This document shows positions 23,096-35,320 of a stretch of DNA of 64,000 nt, in pieces. This DNA is from Flaccisagitta enflata (lineage: Eukaryota; Chaetognatha; Sagittoidea; Aphragmophora): contig OZ231128.1 in the NCBI GenBank assembly GCA_965153355.1, forward strand, positions 38,440,001-38,504,000, given 5' to 3'. Under the pieces are notes generated by a model. The model searched no databases and was not told the origin of the DNA. It was given only the letters and a program-made list of their open reading frames with translations. Made by a program: the position numbers and the translations under genes. The number at the start of each line of letters is the position of its first letter. The first letter of the stretch is position 1.

Positions 23096-23142
<47 letters not shown>
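23096..23142. repeat. (CT)n microsatellite
   Basis: A short CT run in the presumed 3' untranslated region of the VMO-I gene, where it would be transcribed as GA. Confidence 0.95.
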
Positions 23143-23144
<2 letters not shown>

Positions 23145-23199
23145 AGTCAAAAGAGACACTAGCCTTTTAAAACAACAATGACACACTGTCATGTCATTA

Positions 23200-24084
23200 T
23201 CACCACTGCGTCGACGGGAAGGGACAGCACACGATTTGAATTTCATTGACTCCCGATTCGTCGGACAAAAGTCCTTCTTTCCATTCCCGATTCCCGTTGA
23301 CGTTGACGTTGACGCCACAAACCGCGGTTCCGGCGCCGCATCTCACTTCCGGTCCCAGTTCCCATCCTTTGGAGGCGCCATCGTTGTGATGCCACGAATA
23401 AGCGTGGATGGTGTGGCTGATTTCGAGCGGCGTCGGTCTGGCGGCGCCTTTTCGTCCTTCCGGCGTCCTTGTTCGCCAATCGACGGCGACGTCGCAAATG
23501 ACGCGTAACTCGACGGCGCCGAGATGCGAATCGCCGAAGACGCCGCGAACGCCGACGATGAATTGACGGTCGTGTCGACAATATCGAGGCTGCGTCTCTT
23601 TCCCGTTGGCGATCCCCGATTTGATCCAACGATGACAATAGTGATCGTCATCTCTCGTTATTGATGAGGAACCGCCGCTACGTCGTAGCCTCCTCGCCCT
23701 TCCCCGCTGCCGCTCCCACTGCCACCGCCGCTGCCCACGCAGCCTCCTCAATCCTCTCCTCCGTCTCCCTCTTCGGCAGTGATGTCTTCTTCTCAACGAC
23801 GGCGGATAACAAGCCAGTTTCACCTGAGTCAACCCTTTTTCGTCCAAGTAATTATCGTCTTGCACGGACTTGAATCCGCGCGCGAACGTTCCCGTCGGAC
23901 AGAATTGCGGCGTTTCCCATTTGGCGTCGGGATCCACTCGAGAAGCGTCAGAGGGCGTCGCCAACAACGCCGTCGACACCTCGCGCGGAGGATCGAGTAA
24001 CGGAGGTGGCGTCGATGAGATTGTGGAGGGAAGTAGGACGAAGGCGATGAAGGAAGGAAGCAGGAGGAATGACGAGATCGGCAT
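23200..24084 (-). CDS. VMO1: Secreted VMO-I (vitelline membrane outer layer 1) family protein
   Basis: The 294 residues begin with a clear signal peptide (hydrophobic residues 5-22), so the protein should be secreted. VMO-I proteins are cysteine-rich beta-prism folds built from three similar repeats and occur in egg envelopes and other secretions. Repeat 1 shows FCPTGTFARGFKS and VKLACYP near residues 60-95. Repeat 2 shows FIVGVRG and VELRVICDV near 174-200. Repeat 3 shows CGAGTAVCGVNV and GVNEIQIVCCPFP near 245-290. The C-x2-G and hydrophobic-x-C pattern is typical of the family. Odd points are a strongly arginine-rich stretch (about residues 97-137) between repeats 1 and 2, and the high GC content compared with the AT-rich surroundings. 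In another frame that stretch would read Gly/Ser-rich but contains a stop. The frame is unbroken and shows no intron. Family assignment is confident; function in this animal is inferred. Confidence 0.75.
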   Translation of the reverse strand: MPISSFLLLPSFIAFVLLPSTISSTPPPLLDPPREVSTALLATPSDASRVDPDAKWETPQFCPTGTFARGFKSVQDDNYLDEKGLTQVKLACYPPSLRRRHHCRRGRRRRGLRRLRGQRRWQWERQRGRARRLRRSGGSSSITRDDDHYCHRWIKSGIANGKETQPRYCRHDRQFIVGVRGVFGDSHLGAVELRVICDVAVDWRTRTPEGRKGAARPTPLEISHTIHAYSWHHNDGASKGWELGPEVRCGAGTAVCGVNVNVNGNREWKEGLLSDESGVNEIQIVCCPFPSTQW

Positions 24085-24376
24085 GGTTTCGCAAATTAGA
24101 GAGAGAAAACGATCATTAGACTAAGTTTTGCCGAGAGATCAAAAATTGTCTTGACTCGTTGTCTGTTTTTTCTTTGTTTCTTTTTTTTGTTATCGGTCTC
24201 TTGTTGTCATTTGTTACATGATTTTGTTTCAGATTCTTTTGTTCGATTTGTTTTTAGTCTGCATTTGCTACAGCATCGGTTTCTTGATGTTGATTCTTTT
24301 TTTTAAAGAGTGTTTTGCTTGATTGTTTGTTTGATTCTTATTCGTTTCGTTTCGATATCGCGTCTCTTGCTTCGTG

Positions 24377-24385
24377 CTTTTTATA
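24377..24385 (-). promoter_or_regulatory. TATA-like box of the VMO-I gene
   Basis: TATAAAAAG lies on the minus strand about 293 bp before the start codon. It is well formed, but the long leader implies an extended 5' untranslated region or a small intron. Confidence 0.4.
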
Positions 24386-25305
24386 CAAATCCGCGATTAA
24401 GGAAGTTTTGATAACGCGGAAAGAAGAAAGTCTTTTAGAAAAGGGTAATTGGCGATAATTAAATCGATGTTTTCAAAACTCGCTCATTTAAGTTATGAGG
24501 TAATGCGGAAGTTCATTAAGAGAAAACGAATTATGAAGAGGTGTCTGAACTATCTATCCATTATAATGAGGTGTCTTTGACGGGATTTCCACTTTCGGCA
24601 AAAGCATCAAAGGAAGTATGACTTCTAAGAAATAATTGAGGCTTCAAAGAATTTCAACGAGTTAATTCCGTTTTTTCCGTGTCATTTATCATTATCATTA
24701 TTTTCTACCACTTTCGATTTCATTATTCCGTAAGTTTGATAACGGGATATTTTTAGATTTGTGTAATCATTTGAAGTATTCCGATGTAGAAAATTAGCAA
24801 TCTGTATACTCTTGAATCATTTCTTTTTTGTTGATTTGTTGATTTGTTGATTTGTGGCCGGAGAGTAATTGAATTGATTTCTTTTTTGGGGACGGGATGA
24901 CGAGGAGTAGGAATCCCTTTTTATACACATTTTGATGCATAACGACTTTAATGTGCGGGGGAGGAAAATAAGTCGACTTCGAAACCGATTTCAGTTCTGG
25001 AACGGTTAATGATAATCTAATTTTGTGTCATTTGGTACTATCCTACGCAAATAAAAAAAAAAGCATTACCAGGGATGGAAAAAAGATTACATTAAGTTCA
25101 ATCAGTCAATCATTGAAATTGGCCTTTTCTTTCTGGAAGGTAGGTACTTAATAAAGTATGAATGATTAAAATATCCAATCAACAAATTGGACATTCAGAA
25201 TAAGTGTTGTTTTATCACACTTTTCTTTTCTAGTGTAATTGTTAAACGGAGCACGCGGCAGCCGGCCTGTTGGGCTTGTTTTTTTTTTCAATAAAGCTGG
25301 CAAGG
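24386..25305. other. Region upstream of the VMO-I gene
   Basis: No repeat or gene is recognised. It contains T-rich runs and a GTTGATTT word repeated three times near 24830-24857. Confidence 0.4.
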
Positions 25306-25595
25306 TTTTTAATCGCGGACACGCTCCTCTACACCTTGCTCTGTCGGTCGGTACTTCTGACAGACGGTTGGTCCATCCTTCCATAATATTTTTAGGTGCG
25401 CCAACGCACCTCTATAACTGGCTTTGTCCGTTGGTCTGTCGGTCGGTCGGTCGGTCGGTTGGTCGGTAATGCATTTGTTCGACGATCCACACAGCGCACC
25501 TTATTGGCCTACTTGGCCTTGTTGAATTGTGAGCGGTTTTCGCATTACTGCTCCTGCATAATCGTCGACTGGATTGCCGTGTATCCGGCCTTGTT
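25306..25595 (-). mobile_element. Subfamily C hairpin element split by a subfamily D element
   Basis: The left edge, TTTTTAATCGCGGACACGCT, is a decayed form of the subfamily C hairpin and is followed by GTCGGTCGGT. After the nested element the sequence resumes with GAGCGGTTTTCGCATTACTG and CTCCTGC, and ends GACTGGATTGCCGTGTATCC then GGCCTTGTT, as in the reversed copy at 41424. Confidence 0.7.
25389..25523 (-). mobile_element. Subfamily D hairpin element nested in a subfamily C element
   Basis: The hairpin AGGTGCG-CCA-ACGCACCT lies at the left and CACAGCGCACCTTATTGGCC then TACTTGGCCTTGTT at the right. The core is (GGTC)n. It sits at the run of Ts that subfamily C has at this point, so insertion between T residues is likely. 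Confidence 0.75.
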
Positions 25596-25599
25596 CTAT

Positions 25600-25755
25600 A
25601 ACAAGGCCGGATACACGGCCAATACCAGTTGCGGACGGGTGGGCAGGAGCGGAAATGCGCGTTTTCACAATTTCCAACTCGATCACCATGACCAACGGAC
25701 GGACCAACGGACGGACGGACAAAGCCTCTTATAGAGTTGCGTGTGCGCAACTAAA
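25600..25755 (+). mobile_element. Subfamily B hairpin element, near-complete
   Basis: It runs from AACAAGGCCGGATACACGGC to the hairpin AGTTGCGTGTGCGCAACT and AAA. It lies four bases from the end of the subfamily C copy, with the two GGCCGGATACACGG ends facing each other. Confidence 0.8.
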
Positions 25756-26295
25756 GACATAATAACAAGTGGGACCGTTACAACCTATTGGTTGAACAGG
25801 GGTTTCCCAACTGTCTCATCCCGCCTAAACTCGTTTTCAACAAAATTCTTCGGGTAACTTCGATGAGTTCGATGCCCTCGATTGCTAATTACCCGTTTGA
25901 AATCCATAAAATGTTACGCGGAAAGACGAATAAGTCGACTTGCTAAGTCGCGTGCACGCGACCATTAAGAAGATTCCTTCGCACCATCGAGACACGGAGA
26001 AAGATAAGGAAAGATATGAGCAACGACATGTGATGACCTGATAATCTGACGATCCGGCTTGATCGTGAATCACAGAGCCCAAAATCACATTTGTTTTTCT
26101 CAATATCTTAAGATCACTACGATAACAAAACAAAAAAGACGTCATTACGATAAGTCTCGTGTGTCGTCCTAAATAAAAGATTTTCTCATGAGAAATAGGT
26201 CAATCAAGGTCAATTCCGGTTCTGGCACTCATAATCATTACTAAAACAAATGCTACTGTAACTACATTTACTGCTATTACAACTACAGTCAAATT
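25756..26295. other. Unassigned DNA
   Basis: No feature is recognised apart from a small palindrome, AGTCGCGTGCACGCGACCA, near 25947, which resembles a free-standing subfamily A hairpin. Confidence 0.4.
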
Positions 26296-26540
<245 letters not shown>

Positions 26541-26994
26541 AGTGTTACTGCTACTAGTCACTGCTACTGGCACTACTACTTCTGCTACCACTACAACTTT
26601 ACTACCACAACATCCTTATCTTCCTTTACTAACAACTAGAACCAATACTTTCCTTGCAATTCAAACTACCAGCCTTTCGATCTCTTGGTTCGCATTGCCA
26701 TTGGTTTCCTCCTCCTCCTCCTGCTCTTCCTGCTCCTCCTCTTCCTCGTCGACCTTCTTCTTCTCTCCTCTTCTCCACCTCTGCCTCGCAACTCTTTCTG
26801 GAGTCATCAAAATCTTTTCGAAAATTCGTCAAAATCTTTTCGAGAATTTGTCAAAATCTCGAAATTCTTTCTCTTTGAATTTCTCGAATAGAGTTTCAGT
26901 TTTCTGGCGCCGGCAAACAGACCGAGAAAAAAAAGACAGACAAGTCAGAGGAAGGGAAACGGATAGTAGTGGGATAGAAGAAAATAGTTGGATC

Positions 26995-27623
26995 CACCGT
27001 GGTCCCTAGCTGTGGTAGGTAGGAAAATATGACTCAGCATAGTGACCTATTCTGGGTTGTTGCTTACATGTAGGTGCATCTCACCATACAAGAAACTAAA
27101 AATTCTGTTGGGATTTTTTTGAAAAATATACAAAAAACACAATTTTTTTTACAATTTATGCCATAAATCTTTGTGATCAATTTTTAGATAATTTTCGAGT
27201 TCAAAACTGAATTCAGATGATGTCTTCTGTTTTGTTTGATATGTCACACCATATACTTTTAAAGAAGAATAAAAAGTTCATTTTGTCTTTAAAATACTTA
27301 AAATGATATTTATTATTGTAGTATTATATTCAAAAAATGAACTTTCTTTCTTTCTTTGAAAGTATATAGTGTGACATATCAAACGAAACAGAAAACATCA
27401 TCTAAATTCAAATCTGAACTCGAAAATTATCTAAAAATTGATCACAGAGATTTATGGCACAAATTGTATAAAAAATTGTGTTTTTTGTATATTTTTCTAA
27501 AAAATCCCAACAGAATTTTTAGTTTCATGCATGGTGAGATGCACCTACATGTAAGCAACCACCTAGAATAGGTCACTATGCTGAGTCATTTTTTCCTACC
27601 TATCACAGCTAGGGAACACGGTG
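26995..27623 (+). mobile_element. 629-bp palindromic MITE
   Basis: The ends are CACCGTGGTCCCTAGCTGTG and the inverse CAGCTAGGGAACACGGTG. The arms pair over most of their length, for example GACTCAGCATAGTGACCTAT and TGATCAATTTTTAGATAATT on the left. No coding sequence or clear target duplication is seen. Confidence 0.75.
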
Positions 27624-27839
27624 TCAAGGGAATCATGGAATCATGGAATCAAGGGAGACAGTAAAATTCAACACAAGGCTCTCAACGATTGGACAGAAGT
27701 TTTGGAGGGAAAAGGAGGAAAAATGCAGTGATGAGAAAAACGGACAAATACACAGCCATTTGCTAATTTTGCTCGCTCCATTGGGGAAACATCGAAAGAC
27801 ACCCACACGTGCACACATACATAGACGCGTATCCACAAG

Positions 27840-27841
27840 CG

Positions 27842-27882
<41 letters not shown>

Positions 27883-27883
27883 G

Positions 27884-27966
<83 letters not shown>
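27840..27966. repeat. (CA)n microsatellite with CG variants
   Basis: About 60 CA units with CGCGCG and CGCACG segments at the left. Confidence 0.95.
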
Positions 27967-27968
<2 letters not shown>

Positions 27969-28109
27969 TGGCATACAGTGCATTTGATCTTCCTTCGTTT
28001 GTGTAGGTCCCTGGCAATTTATTCTTACCATTGCCAATGTTTCTTATCTTCTTTATCTTTGGCTCACTGTGTCGATATACACTGGTCTAATTTCACTTCT
28101 CTGCCTAAG

Positions 28110-29280
28110 ACTGTCCATTCTGGAGCATAGTGCCTCTGGTATCCCATCTTGTTTCAGTGTCGGTCAGCGGATTCTGACCATGGGATCAACTTCAGTGCAT
28201 AGTGTATCTTGTCTTGTTTTGTTCCCTAGAAACGGATTCTGAGCGTATGATCATCTCTTATGCACAATGTTTTTGATCTCTCGCTCTCTCGCTCTCTGGC
28301 TCTCTGGCAGTGGCTTCTAACTATTTGATCATCTCTGGTGCATTCCTTCGCCCTTCTGTCTCTCATTTTGTTTCGCTCCCCGGCAGCGAATTTTGACAAG
28401 TATGAGCTCAAACAATTCATAGATAATTGTAAGTTTTTTTCAGGAACATGCAAAAATCATAGAAAACAATTTCTGATTCTCAAAAAAATTGAATCGGTAT
28501 CAGAAGACACTTAATTCAGACATCACCTAAAATTTCAAGGCAATTTGACAAAATCTTCTCTCATATAAGTAACAACAAAATTATTAGCAAACCACTTTTT
28601 ATGATACACCGTAAGAGTGAAAAAAGAGGAGTTTTGATCAAATCTCTGTAACTTTCATACCGTTTGAGCCACTTTACCCGTACCCAGACACGACTCAAAT
28701 GAAAGATCTTTCAAAAAGCTTTCCAAACATCACCGATTTTTCTTAGTTTCTTTCAAATCAAGTTGGTTGAAATAGGCTTTAAAAATCCGCCATTTTTTAC
28801 GATTCCAGGGTTAGTGGCATTGTTCTTTCTCTCATTTTGCCCCCTAGTGCCTTGGGTCTCCCGTCTCGTTTGGCTCCCAGACAGCGGATTCTGACCATAT
28901 GATTATCTTTGGTGCATAGTGATTTAGGTCTCCTATCTCGTTTGGCTCCCTGACAGCGGATTATGAACATATGCTTATCTTTGGTACATAGTGATTTATG
29001 TCTCTTGTCTTGTTTGGCCTTTTGGCTCCCCGACAGCGGATTCTGACCATATAATCATCTCTGGTGCATAGTGCTTTAGCTCTCCTGCCTCGTTTCACAC
29101 CCCGACAGTGGATTCTGACTATATGATCATCTTTGGCGCACAGTGCCTTAGGTCTCCCGTCTCGTTTGGCTCCCCAACAGTGGATTTTGTCCATATGATC
29201 ATCTTTGGCGCGCAGTGCCTTAGGTCTCCCGTCTCGTTTGGCTCCCCGACAGCGGATTCTGTCCATCGGTTCCGCGCCAT
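28110..29280. repeat. 72-bp minisatellite, interrupted
   Basis: Units containing CCCCGACAGCGGATTCTGAC then CATATGATCATCTTTGGTGC repeat, diverged at 28110-28395 and clear at 28850-29280. About 450 bp of unrelated AT-rich DNA lies between. Because the unit is a multiple of three, the minus strand stays open over several units. I see no sign that this is a gene. Confidence 0.8.
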
Positions 29281-29391
29281 CAACCAGATCGTCAACGGAA
29301 AAAGAGGATGAGAACCAAACCTCGCTTCCCACCCCACCGTGATTCGGCTTTGCAAGCTTTCAGTCTCACTTTTCTCTCTTTCTGTCTTTCG

Positions 29392-30292
<901 letters not shown>

Positions 30293-30299
30293 CTTTCGC

Positions 30300-31195
30300 T
30301 CCACTTCCATCGAGCCTTATTCTGCAGGGGAAATGAAATCGCTCGATTACGGAAGCCCAAGGATTGGATTCATCCTCACGACCGAATATATGTGTCTGTA
30401 TGGGCGAACTCGTTTGTGGTGTTATGGTGTGGGCGAAGTCGCTTGTGGTGTTATGGTGTGGACGAGGACGATTGCAGATGGTTCAGTGACGCGAGGGGGC
30501 TGACGGCGTTGGTATGACCCACTATTCGGACCTCAATTGGGATTACTTCCTCTACGTTTATTCGTCTTTAGGGTGCTTTCGTTTTAAGAGGCCTAATCCG
30601 TCCGTCCGGTCGTCCATTCATCACGTCACTTATATTCATATTCTTTTCGTTTTCTTTATCAAACACATTCCTTTACGCGTATTCATCATCATATTCGACT
30701 TTTAATTCATCTATCTAATCCAACCAACCGCTCTGCTCAATTTGTATTTTGAGTAACAGCGTTAGTTCCTCGGACGCTTCTCGAATTTCAATTTCCCCTC
30801 GGGCTTCTCTCTTTCAATCATGCGTCCCCTAGCTCATCCTTTCATACCCATTAATTCAATGGAACCCCCTCTTCCTTTTCCCCCTTTTCTTCTCTCTCCA
30901 ATACGTCGCTCATTTTGAGGAGAGACAATAACAACAAACAGTGACGAATGAGATTGTTATGGCGATGCGCGTGAAGACACACACGCGTGGCTGCGTGCAC
31001 ATGAAGACATACACGCATCGCTGCGTGCGCATGAAGACACACACGCATCGCTGCGTGCGCGTGAAGAAACACAAGCGCAGCTAGGTGCGTGTGAGGGAAC
31101 ATGCGCCGCTGCGTGCGCGGCCGCTGCATGCACTTGTCGTTTTTACGCGTCATAGAGCACTCGCGTGTACATAAGCCACTTTGGTAGTTTGTTGG
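30300..31195. other. Unassigned DNA with a CGCATCGCTGCGTG minisatellite
   Basis: About 28-bp units (GCGTGAAGACACACACG then CATCGCTGCGT) repeat four to five times at 30965-31125. The rest has no recognised feature. Confidence 0.5.
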
Positions 31196-31196
31196 T

Positions 31197-31525
31197 TTGT
31201 GTCTGTGTGTCTGTGTGTCTATCTTTCAGTCTGTCTGTCTATCTGTTTGTCTGTCTACTTGTCTGTATTTCTGTTTGTCTGAATATATGTCTGTCAGTCT
31301 TTCTGTTGTTTCTCTCTCTTTCTGTCCCTTAGTCAGTAAGTCAGCCTGGTCGTCTGCTTTTGATTCCCTTTTCTCTTTGTGTTGCCGAGTCGGATTCTCT
31401 CTCCCTTTCTCTCTCGGTCTCTCTGTCAGTCTGTCCTGCCTGTCTCTTCCTGTCTGTCTGTCTGACTGACTGACTGTCTGTCTGTCTGTCTGTATGTGTC
31501 TGTCTGTCGGTCAGTATATCCTTAC

Positions 31526-31572
<47 letters not shown>
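31197..31572. repeat. CTGT-rich tract and (CT)n
   Basis: Imperfect (CTGT)n words lead to a CT run at 31529-31572. Confidence 0.85.
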
Positions 31573-31575
<3 letters not shown>

Positions 31576-31748
31576 GCGCTGCAGGTGTCGTTTCCTGACG
31601 CTTGTTCGCTCTTCGGGTGGACCGGAAATACGGACTCACGCAACGAGGCCGCGGCCGCGCGGCATCACGCTCCATTGCTAACGCGAGTTTAGATCATCAA
31701 CATTGCCCAAATAGGATTAACTCGTAATTTTATATCGTTTGTCTCGAT

Positions 31749-31860
<112 letters not shown>

Positions 31861-32457
31861 AGAACGAGAGATAGAGACAGACAGACAGACAGATAGACAG
31901 ACAGACAGACAGACAAAAAGCGTTCTAGATAATTCCTAGTTATCTTCTTTGTCTTGTCTTGTGTTCTTTAGCTTCGTCTTTGTTTTTGCCATCTCAACTT
32001 GAGCAACGGGATTATACAAAGGCGTGTTACGTCATTTCATATCTCGAAAGTAATGTTAGGAGATGATTTGCATATTGCAGTAGCAAGGTTCTTCTATTTT
32101 CTAAAACCATCTGATGTTGTCTCAGATTTACCGACTCCCAGCTTAATGTGTGTTGCTCCTTAAAAATTATTTTTAATAAATCCATGAATGCCATGATTGG
32201 TTGAATTGCGTCATGTTAAAACACTTTTTTGAGGATTGTTCTTGGTATCAACTTCAAAGTTACATTTATTCATCAAACCAAACGGTGAAGGGGGTCGTAG
32301 GCGGTGGTATCGATGTGAACCTTCTGGATTACCTTCCAGGGGCATTTTTGGATGGCGGGGGATCTATCCTGCCTTGAAATTATTGGCGTTAGCTGGGAGT
32401 CGAATGTGGTAGGCGCCAAACCAGTTCAAGAGGTTGAATGGGGTTGGAAGTTGACTA

Positions 32458-33032
32458 CTATCTTGGAAAAAATAAGAGTCCAAGCTGGATGAAGGAATGA
32501 GTTTCTTTTAAATTTGATCAAATTATGACTATTTTTGTAAGCCCAGTATTTGGAATAACTTTTTTAGAGTTTAAAAACAGCTTGGATCTGTAAGGGCATG
32601 CCTTGGAAAAGAGTTTCAAGCCATTTTGAAGCATATGCCTCCACTCAATTTTTTCAGTTTCTGAGAATCAACATTTCCACTTTTTTTTATGTAGAATCCA
32701 AACGAATAGAGCTATGAGTCTCTACTTGGCGGCAATAGATAGCCCTGATCAATAGCTTCAAAATGGTCACTGATTTTTCTTTTGAATTTTGAATATCAAA
32801 GCGACACTGAAACAAAACATCATGTGTTTATGATCTATTTAATTTTTCTGTCTATTCCCTGAAATCAACATTTTCACTTATTTTGATGTAAAATCTAAAT
32901 GAGTTTCAGCTTGGCGCCACTTGCTAGCCCTGTTTATTAGCTTGATTTTGGTCACCAATTTTTATATCAGATCATGTATATCAAAGCTTAAATATAAAAA
33001 AAGGTCCTGGACTTTTATTTTTTCCAAGATAG
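32458..33032 (+). mobile_element. 575-bp MITE with TA target duplication
   Basis: The ends are CTATCTTGGAAAAAATAAGA and its inverse, flanked by TA at 32456 and 33033. The interior has loosely paired halves and no coding sequence. It abuts the TTTTTC microsatellite beside the Naiad element. Confidence 0.75.
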
Positions 33033-33085
33033 TATGTTCCCTATTTTTCACTTCTCTACCTCCTTCCTCACTTCTTATTTTCTAT

Positions 33086-33290
33086 TTCTTTCTCTTCTTC
33101 TTTTTCCTTTTCCTTTTTCTTTTTCTTTTTCTTTTTCTTTTTCTTTTTCTTTTTCTTTTTCTTTTTCTTTTTCTTTTCCTTTTCCTTTTCTTTTTCTTTT
33201 TCTTTTTCTATTTCTTATTCTTTTTCTTTGTCTTTTTCTCTTTCTTTTTCTTTTTCTTTCTCTTCTTTTTCTTCTTCTTCTTCTGAGATC
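33086..33290. repeat. (TTTTTC)n microsatellite
   Basis: A hexanucleotide pyrimidine array with TTTTCC variants. It lies immediately 5' of the Naiad element, a common position for that clade. Confidence 0.95.
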
Positions 33291-33463
33291 TTCCGAGAGG
33301 CGCCCACATCATTCCGAGTAGCGGCGCTACTCGCCACTCCTTATGACGGAAAATTTATGAAGGAAAATGAAGTGCCTTTAGGGCCTTTAGGGCATGGTTT
33401 CTTACAACAGTTTTATAACTGTAATTCCTAATATTGTAACAAAAATCTATTTTCTCAACAATT

Positions 33464-35320
33464 ATGGCGAATGAAACACCTATCAAAAAATGCAATGGGC
33501 GACAGTGTGGTACATGTCCATTTCTAGAAGAAGCACAATTTTTTCATTCAAATTCTACAGGACAAAGATTTAAACCTTCTTTAGCTGATCAGAGTTTTCT
33601 TAATTGTAAGTCAGAAAATGTAATTTACATGATTTTTTGTAAAGTATGCAATATTCAATATATAGGTGAAACAAAACAAAAATTAATAAGAAGATTTAGT
33701 AATCATAAAACTAATATAAATGGTAAAAAGTCAGGACAGGTTGTTCATAAACATTTTGAAGAAAGTGGTCATGGTATTTCTAATCTTAGAGTAATTCCAA
33801 TAGAAAGTATTAATAAGGACAATGTAAATTTACAGAACTTGAATGAAGTCCAGAAAGATAAGGCTATCACTAAATATAGGCAAGATAGAGAGAAATTCTG
33901 GATTTCAAAATTGCAGACAGCCTATCCCTTAGGTCTAAATATTACAGTCAAGGGGGTAGGCGATTTTAATGTTTCCCAGGGACAATATCAAAATTTTGAA
34001 GGAAGAAGAAGAAGAAAAAATAAGAAACATTCTAGGCGAAAACCAAAAAGATTAAGAAATAGTATTGGTATTTCTCTGGATTTTATAAAAAGAAAACATA
34101 TTGAACTAAGAGACAAAGATAATTATATACATTTTTTCAAAACTTTTTTATATGGTTTACCGAGAAATCATTTACAAACTTTACAAATTAATGCAAAACA
34201 AGACAGCTTGTTAGATGATAGATTAAGAGATATGATAAATATGATTTCTCATCAAAAATTATTCCAACCAGTCCAAACATATAATAAAAAGGATAGAGAT
34301 TTTTATCATATTCAATTTAGAGATAAAGGACTGGATCATATCAATATAAGCCAAATACTTAGAAACAATAGTGTCACAGATAAAATTCCAATTTATTTTA
34401 TTGATAAAGAGCCTCCTATAATTGGATATAAATTCAATAGAAGTATCGCAGGAAATATATTTAATTATAAGGAGAGTTTGTCGGAAGAATCAATTGGAAA
34501 TTTTGAGAATGGTGACATTCAGTGTAATTGCCAAAATTCTATTTATAGGAATGACCACCATGGTCATATTATTACTGGAAACTTAGAAATAATACAAAAT
34601 TCTAGACTAAGAAAAATTTTCAAAAAAGGACCTAAATATAGATTACCTCAAAAAATAGATTGGACAGAAGATAAAAATCTTATAATTAATTTTCTTAATT
34701 CTTATATAGATAATTGGACAACAAAGGAGAAAAAACAGGGTAATACTTTAGTAAAAAAAGAGGTTTTAGGACCTTGGAAAAAAGAGATACTAAGAATTGT
34801 AGATAACAAAATAACCCGAGGTAAAATTTTATTCAAAAGAACCTGGTCTCAAAAATTAGATAGAGATCTAGCCACAGAGTTAGAGAAATTAAAAAAGGAT
34901 TTTGTTATAACTGTGGCAGATAAAGCTCAAAATAACATTTTATTTACATGTAAATATTTTTACATAAAATCCTTAAAGGAAGAATTAACAAGACCAGGTC
35001 AATTAACGTATCAACTTACTGATAAAGGACAAAATGATATCAATAGGGATATAATAAATTTTTCAAAAAATAAAGGAATTAAGGTTCCAGAGGAAATGGG
35101 AGACCTGCCTCTGATTTATTGGATACCTAAAATGCACAAAAATCCTATAGGCAGTAGATTTATTGCAGGATCCAAATTTTGTTCAATCAAGATGCTCTCA
35201 AAACACTTTTCCAAAGCTTTGAAATTAATTTTAAATCACATGAATCTTTACAATAGGACAGTCTTTGAGAGGACAGGATTGAATTGTTTTGGATTTGATA
35301 ACTTCACAGAATTTTTGTAA
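33464..35320 (+). pseudogene. Naiad-type Penelope-like element: GIY-YIG endonuclease plus RT fingers
   Basis: This 618-residue frame has the order seen in Naiad elements, which carry the endonuclease at the N terminus. A cysteine cluster (C-x4-C-x2-C, residues 9-17) leads into a GIY-YIG domain with VIYMIFC and QYIGET near residues 53-69. A basic stretch, RRRRKNKKHSRRK, follows near 181-193. The linker hallmark CxC appears as IQCNCQN near residue 354, with DHHGHIITGNLEII just after it. Reverse transcriptase fingers follow (VADKAQNN near 484; KMHKNPIGSRFIAGS near 558). The frame then meets a TAA at 35318, before the catalytic palm, which lies in another frame downstream. The sequence is far more AT-rich than the host exons. 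Family assignment rests on domain order and the CxC motif, as described by Craig and colleagues in 2021. Confidence 0.85.

Noticed and set aside
23191-24124. Plus-strand frames opposite the VMO-I gene
   Set aside because: They show no family motifs, while the minus strand has a signal peptide and three VMO-I repeats.
31573-31690. Possible exon after a CT tract and TGCAG
   Set aside because: The GC-rich 100 bp has no recognisable protein motif in any frame and no clear donor.
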